20,889 nt of DNA. It comes from Chloroflexota bacterium. GTDB lineage: Bacteria > Chloroflexota > Dehalococcoidia > DSTF01 > JACRBR01. The translations under genes and the position numbers were made by a program. The stretch is taken from positions 1 to 20,889 of the forward strand of contig JACRBR010000005.1 of the NCBI GenBank assembly GCA_016213125.1, given 5' to 3'. The notes beneath the pieces are model-generated. The model did not search any database, was not told where the DNA came from, and was given only the letters and a program-made list of their open reading frames with translations. The stretch's first letter is position 1. Each line of letters opens with the position of its first letter. Positions 7,419 to 13,960 of the stretch are shown piece after piece.

Positions 7419-7775
7419 ATGCCACGAGTCAAGCGAGGCGTCCCGGCGCGGCGCCGCCACAAGAAGATCATCGACCTCGCCAAGGGCCACAAGGGCCAGC
7501 GCCATCGCGTGTTCAAGCGCGCCAGCGAGAGCGTGCTCCACGCCCTGGACTACACCTACCGCCACCGCCGCGAGCGCAAGGCCGACTATCGCAAGCTGTG
7601 GATTGCCCGCATCAACGCCGCCGCCCGCCTGAACGGTATCTCCTACAGCCGCTTCATCGACGGGCTGAACAAGGCCGGCATCACCATCGACCGCAAGATG
7701 CTGGCCGACCTCGCCGTGCGCGAACCCGGCGCCTTCGGCGAGCTGGCGAAGAAGGCCCTGTCGGCCACAGCCTGA
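7419..7775 (+). CDS. rplT: Ribosomal protein bL20
   Basis: This 118-residue large-subunit assembly protein begins MPRVKRGVPARRRHKKIIDLAKGHKG, the standard bL20 start. It has the conserved RHRVFKRA, YRHRRERKADYRKLWIARINAAAR and NGISYSRFI. Family length is 115-120 residues. The ATG is preceded by a GGAGA about 10 nt upstream. In bacteria where it has been studied, bL20 also represses this operon by binding its leader. Confidence 0.97.
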   Translation: MPRVKRGVPARRRHKKIIDLAKGHKGQRHRVFKRASESVLHALDYTYRHRRERKADYRKLWIARINAAARLNGISYSRFIDGLNKAGITIDRKMLADLAVREPGAFGELAKKALSATA

Positions 7776-7801
7776 CCGATCTGAAGGAGCACGAGCGCTG
7801 A

Positions 7802-7821
7802 GGGCACGCGGCGGCGTGCCC
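7802..7821 (+). terminator. Hairpin after rplT
   Basis: A perfect 8-bp stem pairs 7802-7809 with 7814-7821 around GGCG. No T tract follows, so termination is uncertain. Confidence 0.4.
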
Positions 7822-7839
7822 GTACTGCGTCCGCGCCAT

Positions 7840-7845
7840 TACAAT
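7840..7845 (+). promoter_or_regulatory. -10 element of the glutaredoxin gene, leaderless
   Basis: TACAAT ends 6 nt before GTG 7852. No convincing -35 hexamer is present. No Shine-Dalgarno sequence precedes the GTG. Confidence 0.5.
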
Positions 7846-7851
7846 GCGAAC

Positions 7852-8145
7852 GTGATCGACTCGCCGCACGACATCGTCCTCTTCTCCCAGGGCTTCTGCG
7901 AATACTCCGAGATGGTGCGCCTGCATCTGGAATCGCGCGGGCAAAAGTACCGCGAGCGCGACCTCGACTACGACCCCAACGCGCGCGAGGACATGCTGAA
8001 GCTCGGGGCCACCGGCACCCCCGTGATCGTCATCGATGGCGAAGTCGTGATGGGGTACGACGAAGAGGCCATCGATGGGCTCCTGGGATTCCAGCCCTAC
8101 AACCCGCCCGAGGACCTCTCCGGCCCCACGATGGAGCAGCGCTAG
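7852..8145 (+). CDS. Glutaredoxin-like (NrdH-type) protein with CxxS motif
   Basis: The 97-residue product has the thioredoxin fold of glutaredoxins: a beta strand (DIVLFSQ), the active-site motif C16-E-Y-S19, the cis-proline segment GTP at 55-57, and VIDGEVVMGYDEEAIDGLL. The second cysteine is replaced by Ser, so it should act as a monothiol protein, forming mixed disulfides or binding a metal cofactor rather than making an internal disulfide. The GTG at 7852 is preferred because TACAAT lies just upstream. An earlier in-frame GTG at 7816 falls inside the hairpin after rplT and before the -10 element. Confidence 0.8.
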   Translation: MIDSPHDIVLFSQGFCEYSEMVRLHLESRGQKYRERDLDYDPNAREDMLKLGATGTPVIVIDGEVVMGYDEEAIDGLLGFQPYNPPEDLSGPTMEQR

Positions 8146-8193
8146 CACCCCGCCGCCCAACCACGCGCATCGTTCCCGTAGTCCCGAAAGTCT

Positions 8194-8314
8194 GTAACGC
8201 GGGCTTTTCAGCCCGCGCGCAGTGCGGAGCAGGAGTACCCGTAGCGCGGGCCTTCAGCCCGCGGCGGGCCGCGCCGAGCATTGGTATCCGTAGCGCGGGC
8301 TTTTCAGCCCGCGC
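8194..8314. repeat. Cluster of three REP-like palindromes
   Basis: Three copies of the palindrome GTARCGCGGGC-loop-GCCCGCG start near 8194, 8241 and 8290. The loops alternate TTTTCA, CTTCA, TTTTCA, as in the cluster at 17.9 kb. The stretch 8146-8407 shows no gene. Confidence 0.85.
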
Positions 8315-8407
8315 ACTGTGCGTCTCGACGCGCCACCCCTAAAGTCACCAGCTTCAAGGTTTCCGCCCTCCGGCGTCGCCCGCAGCCAATCAGGCGCAAG
8401 AATCTGC

Positions 8408-8436
8408 TTGCGCTTATATAATCTGAAAGTTATAAT
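8408..8436 (+). promoter_or_regulatory. Promoter of the ArsR gene with a candidate operator
   Basis: TTGCGC (8408-8413) and a consensus TATAAT (8431-8436) are 17 bp apart; the ATG at 8444 lies 7 nt further, so the mRNA should be leaderless. The inverted repeat TATAA (8417-8421) / TTATA (8430-8434) lies in the spacer and overlaps the -10. It is a plausible site for self-repression by the ArsR protein. Confidence 0.7.
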
Positions 8437-8443
8437 TTGGCCG

Positions 8444-8776
8444 ATGGATGTTTTCGGAGCCGTCGCCGAGCCGACCCGTCGCGCCGTCCTGGACCTTCTC
8501 GCTCGGCGTGAGCGGCCTGCGGGGGAGCTCGTCGCCGCGTTCCCCACGCTCACACAGCCGGCTGTGTCCCGCCACCTGCGCATACTCCGCGAGTCGCGCC
8601 TGGTGGACGTCCGCGCCGATGGGACGCGGCGCGTGTACTCGCTCAGGCCGGGCGCCCTGGCGGAACTCGACCGCTGGCTCGATACCTACCGGCGCTTCTG
8701 GGACGATCGATTGGACGGCCTCGAACGACACCTCGATGCGAAGAAGAGCGGGAGCGTTAGGCGGAGGACGAAGTGA
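8444..8776 (+). CDS. ArsR-family winged-helix transcriptional repressor
   Basis: The 110-residue protein starts MDVFGAVAEPTRRAVLDLLARRERPAGELV, the usual N-terminal helices of this family. The recognition segment TQPAVSRHLRILRESRLVDVR and the wing DGTRRVYSL follow. No ArsR or SmtB metal-site cysteines are seen, so it belongs with the metal-free members often paired with SRPBCC proteins. The ATG at 8444 is chosen because a perfect -10 lies 7 nt upstream and the family start falls there. Its last bases overlap the next gene by 4 bp (GTGA), indicating translational coupling. Confidence 0.9.
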   Translation: MDVFGAVAEPTRRAVLDLLARRERPAGELVAAFPTLTQPAVSRHLRILRESRLVDVRADGTRRVYSLRPGALAELDRWLDTYRRFWDDRLDGLERHLDAKKSGSVRRRTK

Positions 8777-9285
8777 CCGCGGCTGATGGAACGCTCGTCG
8801 TCTCCGGCGAGATCGCCGTGATCTCGTTCGAACGCCGGCTCGGCCACCCCATCGAGGATGTCTGGGCGGCGTTGACGGATCCGGAAGAGTTCGCGGCCTG
8901 GCTGGGTCCGGGCACGTTGGAGCCACGCCAGGGAGGCCAGGTTTCGATCCGCACCGGGCCCGCGGATCAACCCGGGCGCCAGCGCACCATGTCGGGCCGG
9001 GTCCTCGCGTGCGATCCGCCCCGCCTGCTCGAACATGAGTGGATCCAGCCCGGGCTCGACGGCTCGGTCGTTCGTTACGAGCTCCAGTCCGACGCCGGCG
9101 GGACCATCCTCCGGATGACGCATCGAAGAAGCGTGATGCCCGGTGCGTTCGGTGGCCGCGCCGGCTGGCACGCCTACCTCGATCGCCTCGCCGCCCACCT
9201 CGACGGGCAGCCCGTCCCCGCATGGGCGGAGCGGCGAGCCGAAGTCCAGGACGCCTACGGAGAGGCACCGCTGCCGGGAGCGTGA
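8773..9285 (+). CDS. SRPBCC (AHSA1-like) domain protein
   Basis: The 170 residues show the START-like fold signature: FERRLGHPIEDVWAALTDPEEFAAWLGP near the N-terminus, a central GGQVSIR, LLEHEW, and a C-terminal helix GWHAYLDRLAAHLDG. Members bind hydrophobic ligands in a central cavity. Some relatives activate Hsp90, but most bacterial ones paired with ArsR regulators have no known function. The GTG start overlaps the stop of the ArsR gene, so the two are an operon and the regulator probably controls this gene. Confidence 0.85.
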   Translation: MTAADGTLVVSGEIAVISFERRLGHPIEDVWAALTDPEEFAAWLGPGTLEPRQGGQVSIRTGPADQPGRQRTMSGRVLACDPPRLLEHEWIQPGLDGSVVRYELQSDAGGTILRMTHRRSVMPGAFGGRAGWHAYLDRLAAHLDGQPVPAWAERRAEVQDAYGEAPLPGA

Positions 9286-9539
9286 AGTGGCTCTGCACGT
9301 CGTAGCACGCGTATGCAAATCGTCGCGCGGGCTGGAAGGCCCATGCGGGTCCACGACCTCAACGTCCGCAGCCCGGGACCGCGCCGTTGACGGAAACAGA
9401 AAAGGAGCCTGAATACCGAAACCGCGACCACTCGCTACATGACCGACTGATATTGCGCTCCGTCGTGCGCGTAGCTCGCCGGGCACACCGCCAGTCGAAC
9501 CTCGACCTTCCACCACAACTCACTCAAGGAGATCCAGCC
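9286..9539. other. Intergenic region before the VOC gene
   Basis: This 254-bp gap has no convincing gene. It contains a degenerate GCGCGGGC...GCCCATGCGGG palindrome near 9326-9352, possibly a decayed REP-like copy. A TTGACG occurs at 9387-9392, but a matching -10 is poor (GAATAC at 9411-9416). The VOC gene may thus have its own weak promoter or be read through from the ArsR operon. Confidence 0.4.
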
Positions 9540-9917
9540 ATGACAGCATTCGACCAGTACGCCAGCTTCCGGTACCTCGTGGACGACGTCCAGGCGGCCG
9601 CAGACTTCTACACCACCCACCTCGGCTTCACACTGACCATGAGCGCCGCGCCCGCCATCGCACAGGTGACACGCGGTCCGATGCGGCTCCTGCTCTCCGG
9701 GCCGACCACCTCGGGCGCCCGCGCCACCCCCGATGAGTTGAAGACCCCCGGTCGCAACCGCATTCACCTGATCGTCGACGATCTGGACGCCGAGATAGAC
9801 CGGCTACGCGGCGAGGGACTGTCGTTTCGCAGCGACCTGGTCAAGGGCCCCGGCGGCCGCCAGATCCTGCTCACCGATCCCGCCGGCAACCTCATCGAAC
9901 TGTTCCAGCCCGGCTGA
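9540..9917 (+). CDS. VOC superfamily (glyoxalase/bleomycin-resistance-like) protein
   Basis: The 125-residue protein has two beta-alpha-beta-beta-beta modules typical of the vicinal oxygen chelate fold. The first begins FRYLVDDVQAAADFYTTHLGF, and the second begins RIHLIVDDLDAEIDRLRGEG and ends ILLTDPAGNLIELFQPG. His76 and Glu120 occupy the places of common metal ligands. Members include glyoxalases, dioxygenases and antibiotic-binding proteins; the substrate cannot be read from sequence. The ATG is preceded by AAGGAG at about 9524-9529, one of the clear Shine-Dalgarno sequences here. VOC and SRPBCC genes often accompany ArsR regulators, so co-control is plausible. Confidence 0.85.
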   Translation: MTAFDQYASFRYLVDDVQAAADFYTTHLGFTLTMSAAPAIAQVTRGPMRLLLSGPTTSGARATPDELKTPGRNRIHLIVDDLDAEIDRLRGEGLSFRSDLVKGPGGRQILLTDPAGNLIELFQPG

Positions 9918-10092
9918 CTACCCGGCAGCTCACGCCATGGCGGTGGCGCGCTCCCCGAGATGGACATAGATCGAACGCATATCCGCGCGTCCCCGGCTAC
10001 GACCGGGGCGCAGGCGCCTGCCGCCCCCCGAACCGTGGTCGAGCCAGCGTGACACGCCGTCGTTCCGGCCCTGATCGCGAGGCGGAGTTATC

Positions 10093-10167
10093 TGGCTCCC
10101 CGGGCAGGACTCGAACCTACAACCAATCGGTTAACAGCCGATTGCTCTACCATTGAGCTACCGGGGA
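10093..10167 (-). tRNA. tRNA-Asn (anticodon GTT)
   Basis: On the minus strand the 7-bp acceptor stem TCCCCGG pairs with CCGGGGA. The D arm is GCTC/GAGC. The anticodon stem ATCGG/CCGAT closes the loop CTGTTAA, giving anticodon GTT. The T arm is GTAGG-TTCGAGT-CCTGC. The discriminator is G and CCA is encoded (10093-10095). The flanks 9918-10092 and 10168-10254 show no gene. Confidence 0.97.
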
Positions 10168-10254
10168 GCGCTCAATCGGAGTGGAGGGCACTCCGGACTC
10201 GCAGCATAGCGGAGGAGCCGCCTTTCCCTCAACCGCTCCGCCCTCCATGCAGCG

Positions 10255-10284
10255 TTCGACCCTCGCCCGGACGGCCGTTATACT
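10255..10284 (+). promoter_or_regulatory. Promoter of the 70-residue protein
   Basis: TTCGAC (10255-10260) and TATACT (10279-10284) are 18 bp apart. The predicted 5' leader of about 30 nt includes CTGGAGGA before the ATG at 10320. Confidence 0.5.
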
Positions 10285-10319
10285 CCGCCCGTTCATTCGA
10301 TTCTGGAGGACTTCCCTGT

Positions 10320-10532
10320 ATGGCCGTCAAGTGGAGTAAGGTCGCACCCTACATCGAGAGCGGGCTCGCCTCCCGTGGCAATATCGAGCGCTCGAGCATC
10401 GTCGACGTCGCCTACGATGACGCCGCGGACGACGACATCGTCGACGCCATCGACGCGATCGGCTCGCGCATCTTCATGACCGTCGACGAAGCGAAGCAGT
10501 TCCTGCTCTCCCAGGGCGCGGTGGAAGAATAA
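10320..10532 (+). CDS. Small acidic protein of unknown function
   Basis: The 70-residue product is not recognised. It has a basic start (MAVKWSKVAPYIESGLASRG), a strongly acidic middle (YDDAADDDIVDAIDAIG), and a C-terminal segment IFMTVDEAKQFLLSQG that looks helical. No signal peptide, membrane segment or cysteine is present. It is supported as a gene by its promoter, a strong Shine-Dalgarno sequence GGAGGA about 10 nt before the ATG, and its tidy stop before the heptad repeat array. It is probably cytoplasmic. Confidence 0.7.
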   Translation: MAVKWSKVAPYIESGLASRGNIERSSIVDVAYDDAADDDIVDAIDAIGSRIFMTVDEAKQFLLSQGAVEE

Positions 10533-10649
10533 AGCAAACGGCAAGAGCAAAGCGCAAGGGTTCGACGAGGCCCTCTGCTGTCTGTTGTTTGTTGTCTGTT
10601 GTTTGCCCTTTGCCCTTTACCCTTTGCTGTCTGCTCTCTGCCCTTTGCC
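10533..10649. repeat. Degenerate heptanucleotide repeat array in inverted arms
   Basis: Eleven consecutive 7-mers run from 10573 to 10649, for example GTCTGTT, GTTTGTT, GTTTGCC, CTTTGCC and CTTTACC, without phase breaks. Left of them, 10533-10560 holds four purine-rich 7-mers (AGCAAAC, GGCAAGA, GCAAAGC, GCAAGGG) resembling the complement of CTTTGCC. The two arms could pair imperfectly. The array fills the gap between two convergent genes and may serve as a two-way terminator. Confidence 0.8.
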
Positions 10650-10652
10650 GTC

Positions 10653-11597
10653 CTAGTCCGCGCCCGCGGCCAACGGTGCGACGGCCTCTTCGACGGCGCT
10701 CGATTCCGTCGGCCGGCGCCAGAGCATGGCGCCAATGGCCGCCAGCGTCAGCAGCGCCCCTGCGATCTGCAGCGGGCCCAGCTGCTCGTCCAGCATGGCC
10801 CAGGCCGCGATGCCCGCAACCACCGGCACGCCCAGCATCATCAGCGACGACACCGATACGTCGACGTAGCGGTGCGCCCAGCCGATCACCACCTGCCCCA
10901 GCGTGCCCGAGATAAGGGCGAAGAACAGGATCGTAAGCACGTCACGCAGGTCCAGCCCCACCAATTCGCCCGGGCGGACCAGGACCGCCGGGGATGCGAC
11001 CAGCGCCGCCACGACGTGGACGACGGTCATGTACTCGAGCGTGCCTCCCGTCGCGCGCACCCGCTTCGACACCAGGAAGTACGCGGTGAACGTCACCACC
11101 GCCCCGACGGCAAGCAGGTCGCCCAGCGGATGCCACTCGGGGGTTCCCGCCGATGCGGCGATCACAATGCCCACCCCGGCGATGGCGGCGGCGACGCAGG
11201 CGATGTCGCGCCCGCTCACCGTCTCGCCGAAGAGCGGCCCCGCCACCATGAGGACGATCGCCGGCTGCAACGCGCCGATGAGCGTCGCGTTCGCCACCGT
11301 CGTCGTTTTCACGGACGTCACGAAGAACAGCAGGTTCACGCCGAACAGGGCGCCGGCCACCAGCCCCCACGGCCAGAATGCCGCGCGCACTGGCCTGCGC
11401 ATCACGACCGACACGATGAGAAGCAGCGCCAGGGCGCCGATCCACAGCCGGTAGAACGCCATCGCCTCCCCGCCTACCGACGCGGCCTTGATCAGCGGGC
11501 TGGCGAAGCCCCATACGGCGACCGTGGCTGCCACCGCAAAGATCGCCCCCGGCGCGGGCTCGGCGCTGCTCAGAGGCCGTTGTAATGGGGAGGACAC
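10653..11597 (-). CDS. EamA/DMT-family membrane transporter
   Basis: The 314-residue protein has about ten hydrophobic helices in two EamA repeats: the first begins GAIFAVAATVAVWGFASPLIKAA, the second begins LGDLLAVGAVVTFTAYFLVSKR. ANATLIGALQPAIVLMVAGPLFGE and SSLMMLGVPVVAGIAAWAMLDEQLG are the typical repeat-end segments. Family members export amino acids, nucleosides or other metabolites; the substrate is unknown. The GTG at 11597 is preferred: TACAAT on the minus strand (11609-11604) lies 6 nt upstream. An earlier in-frame TTG at 11624 lies before that -10. The stop codon abuts the heptad array. Confidence 0.88.
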   Translation of the reverse strand: MSSPLQRPLSSAEPAPGAIFAVAATVAVWGFASPLIKAASVGGEAMAFYRLWIGALALLLIVSVVMRRPVRAAFWPWGLVAGALFGVNLLFFVTSVKTTTVANATLIGALQPAIVLMVAGPLFGETVSGRDIACVAAAIAGVGIVIAASAGTPEWHPLGDLLAVGAVVTFTAYFLVSKRVRATGGTLEYMTVVHVVAALVASPAVLVRPGELVGLDLRDVLTILFFALISGTLGQVVIGWAHRYVDVSVSSLMMLGVPVVAGIAAWAMLDEQLGPLQIAGALLTLAAIGAMLWRRPTESSAVEEAVAPLAAGAD

Positions 11598-11602
11598 CCC
11601 GC

Positions 11603-11609
11603 TATTGTA
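11603..11609. promoter_or_regulatory. Shared symmetric -10 element for divergent genes
   Basis: TATTGTA reads TATTGT on the plus strand (7 nt before GTG 11616) and TACAATA on the minus strand (6 nt before GTG 11597). One 7-bp element thus gives -10 boxes for both the GH5 and EamA genes, each predicted to be leaderless. No strong -35 is visible on either side. Confidence 0.55.
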
Positions 11610-11615
11610 GGCGAC

Positions 11616-12707
11616 GTGCCGCAACAGTCCCGCTCCAGCCTGCGCGTCGTGCCAGTGCTCCTGTGTGCATTGGCACTACTGCTGCTGAACGGCTTGACCG
11701 CCGGTTGCTCCTCGGACGACCGCCCCGACAAGGAGCCGGTCGCATGGCCCGACGCCTTCGCCGCCGCGGACCGGTTGGGCCGTGGTGTAAACCTTGGGAA
11801 CGCGCTGGAGGCGCCCATCGAGGGCCAGTGGGGAGTGACGATCACACCCGCACTGCTGGACGCCGTACACGACGCCGGGTTCGACTCGGTCCGCATCCCG
11901 GTGAAGTGGTCGGCGCACGCAGCGTTGGACGCCCCGTACACGATCGATCCCGCCTTCTTCGAACGCATCGATGATGTGGTCGCTCAGGCGGCCGAGCGCG
12001 GGCTCGTGGTGGTCCTGAACATGCACCACTACGACGAACTCAACGCCACCCCGGACCTGCACCGCGAGCGATACCTCGCGCTCTGGCGCCAGATCGCGGA
12101 GCGCTACGCCGCCAGGCCTTCCTCCGTCTACTTCGAGCTCTTGAACGAACCGAACGGCGAGCTCACCGCTGCCAGCTGGAACGCCCTCGCACTCGAAGCG
12201 CTCGCGGTCGTGCGCGAAACGAACCCGCGACGCACGGTGATTGTCGGCGGTGGCGGCTTCAACCACGTCCTCACCGTGCGGGCGCTGGACCTGCCGGCGG
12301 ACGGCCACCTCATCGCGACGTTCCACTACTACGAACCGTTCACGTTCACCCACCAGGGCGCCGAGTGGGTTCCCGGCTCGGAGCTGTGGCTCGGCACCGA
12401 GTGGACGGGCTCGGACGCGGAGCGCGCCGCGATCGAGCAGGCATTCGCAGGCACGGCCGAATGGGCGGCAGGCAAAGGCATACCGCTCCTCATGGGCGAG
12501 TTCGGCGCATACAGCACGGCGGACATCGCATCCCGCGTGCGGTGGACGGACGCCGTCGCGCGCACGGCCGAACGTCACGGCATCACCTGGGCATACTGGG
12601 AGTTCGCCGCCGGGTTCGGCATCTGGGATCCCGGGACCGGCGCCTGGCAGGACGCACTTCGCACGGCGCTTCTCCCGGACCCGAATGCGACGGCTCCTGA
12701 ACGCTAG
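11616..12707 (+). CDS. GH5-family glycoside hydrolase lipoprotein
   Basis: The 363 residues start with a signal peptide and a lipobox ending at Cys31 (LTAGC), so the enzyme is probably anchored on the cell surface. The GH5 barrel starts GRGVNLGNALEAP, then RIPVKW (93-98) and NMHHYDE. The acid/base is Glu178 in LLNEPNG; FHYYEPFTFTHQG and the nucleophile Glu295 in LMGEFGAYS follow. All expected catalytic residues are present. GH5 enzymes cut beta-linked glucans, mannans and related polymers; the substrate class is not determined. No carbohydrate-binding module is attached. The GTG start sits 7 nt after a -10 box. The gene's stop shares the palindrome CTAG with the stop of the opposing hydrolase gene. 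Confidence 0.92.
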   Translation: MPQQSRSSLRVVPVLLCALALLLLNGLTAGCSSDDRPDKEPVAWPDAFAAADRLGRGVNLGNALEAPIEGQWGVTITPALLDAVHDAGFDSVRIPVKWSAHAALDAPYTIDPAFFERIDDVVAQAAERGLVVVLNMHHYDELNATPDLHRERYLALWRQIAERYAARPSSVYFELLNEPNGELTAASWNALALEALAVVRETNPRRTVIVGGGGFNHVLTVRALDLPADGHLIATFHYYEPFTFTHQGAEWVPGSELWLGTEWTGSDAERAAIEQAFAGTAEWAAGKGIPLLMGEFGAYSTADIASRVRWTDAVARTAERHGITWAYWEFAAGFGIWDPGTGAWQDALRTALLPDPNATAPER

Positions 12708-13891
12708 TCCCAGCGCAGCAAGAGCTGGTACATGCGGAACAGCAGCCGCGTGGAGTCGACCGTGATCACATCCGGCCGCTGGTTCAGCTTCGGCTCCACG
12801 TGCTCGAACAGCCGCACTTCATCGAAATGCGCCCTGGGCGTCTCGCGGCCGGCCAGCTCGTCCTTCATGCGGCGCGACTCCGTGTACGGGATGTACGGGT
12901 CCGCCCGGTCGTGGATGATGAACAGCTCCGCCTTGACCCGCCCGATGTTCGACCGCGGAGAAAGGTAGTTCAGCTCGTCCACCGCATCCTGCGGCAGGCG
13001 CGCGATCAGGTCATCGACGGCCGATGGGTCTGTGTTCGCCAGGAAGTTGTAGGAGCTGCGCGCCACCGGTCCCAGCGACGCGAGCTGCTCCTGTGATTCG
13101 GGCTCGCCCTCGATGAACAGCTTCGTGAGCAGCTCGCGGTCGCGCGCGTCCTCCACGCGGTTGATGAGCTGCAGCGCCATCACCTTCTTTGCGTGCCACT
13201 TCGGATCCCATGACTCGTCCACGTTCTTGTACTCGATGCGGTCCGTCGCCACCGCGCCGAACGCCGTCAGCGCATCGTAGTACCCGCCGAACGACACCAC
13301 GTGATCCACGTCGTCCGCGATCCGCGGATCTCCTGCCGCCACGAGCGCCAGCGACCCTCCGACGCTCGCACCGAAGAAGCCGACGCGTTTCGCATCGACC
13401 TCCGGGAGCCCTTGCACGTACTGAAACTCCGCGACAAGCGCATCGATCTCCTCCGGCTCGATGCGCTCGTCGTCCAGGCGGTCACTGAACGGCACCAGCA
13501 TCACAACGCCCTTCCGGGCAGAATCCTCCGCGATGCGCACCAGGCGCGGCTCGTCGAGGTCAAGCGGCGGCGCCCCCATCGAGAAGACGACGCCGGGGAG
13601 GTCACGGCCGTGCTCGGGGATATACAGGTCCGCCTCGATCGATCGGGGCCCGTTACGGCTCTCGTACTCGATGGTGATGCGCTCACGTGAGGGCGCGTCG
13701 GAGATAAGTTCAAGGGGCCGGAACGGCGATGGTGGCTGGACGATCATGTCCGGCAGGTACAGCGACGCCTCCACGGCAACGCGTCCGTGCGAGTTCGTCC
13801 ACAGCAGGATCGGCATGCCCGCCAGCACCCCCAGCGAGAGCAGTAGGGGCCAGGTTCGGACGAGGAGTCGCTTGGCGGTCGTTGTATACAC
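12704..13891 (-). CDS. Membrane-anchored alpha/beta hydrolase
   Basis: The 395-residue protein has an N-terminal membrane helix at about 14-31, so the catalytic part is probably outside the membrane. The nucleophile elbow is GASVGGS with Ser176. The likely acid is Asp331 in IIHDRADPYIP, and the likely His is His364 in LFEHVEP. This is the dienelactone-hydrolase / acyl-esterase layout. Its substrate is unknown; beside a secreted GH5 enzyme, a carbohydrate esterase role is possible. The gene ends tail-to-tail with GH5: both stop codons lie in CTAG at 12704-12707. The GTG at 13891 is chosen for its position before the helix and behind a TACACT box. Confidence 0.82.
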   Translation of the reverse strand: MYTTTAKRLLVRTWPLLLSLGVLAGMPILLWTNSHGRVAVEASLYLPDMIVQPPSPFRPLELISDAPSRERITIEYESRNGPRSIEADLYIPEHGRDLPGVVFSMGAPPLDLDEPRLVRIAEDSARKGVVMLVPFSDRLDDERIEPEEIDALVAEFQYVQGLPEVDAKRVGFFGASVGGSLALVAAGDPRIADDVDHVVSFGGYYDALTAFGAVATDRIEYKNVDESWDPKWHAKKVMALQLINRVEDARDRELLTKLFIEGEPESQEQLASLGPVARSSYNFLANTDPSAVDDLIARLPQDAVDELNYLSPRSNIGRVKAELFIIHDRADPYIPYTESRRMKDELAGRETPRAHFDEVRLFEHVEPKLNQRPDVITVDSTRLLFRMYQLLLRWD

Positions 13892-13904
13892 GGACGTTGC
13901 AGTC

Positions 13905-13933
13905 AGTGTACGGGGCGGCCGGCGCCGTGCCGA
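13905..13933 (-). promoter_or_regulatory. Promoter of the alpha/beta hydrolase gene
   Basis: On the minus strand TCGGCA (13933-13928) and TACACT (13910-13905) are 17 bp apart. The start codon at 13891 follows 13 nt after the -10, leaving a very short leader. Confidence 0.45.
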
Positions 13934-13946
13934 AATCGAGCGCCGG

Positions 13947-13952
13947 TATACT
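13947..13952 (+). promoter_or_regulatory. -10 element of the DUF3105 gene, leaderless
   Basis: TATACT ends 8 nt before the ATG at 13961. No Shine-Dalgarno sequence and no clear -35 are seen. The promoter lies back-to-back with that of the hydrolase gene. Confidence 0.5.
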
Positions 13953-13960
13953 CCCCACGC

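Noticed and set aside
7802..7821. Strong intrinsic terminator after rplT
   Set aside because: The stem is good but no T tract follows, so it is listed only at low confidence.
7816..7851. GTG 7816 as the glutaredoxin start
   Set aside because: It is within the hairpin after rplT and upstream of the TACAAT box; the extra 12 residues are not part of the fold.
10599..11585. 328-residue plus-strand open frame opposite the transporter
   Set aside because: It starts inside the heptad array, is His/Arg-rich, and lies antisense to a clear ten-helix EamA protein.
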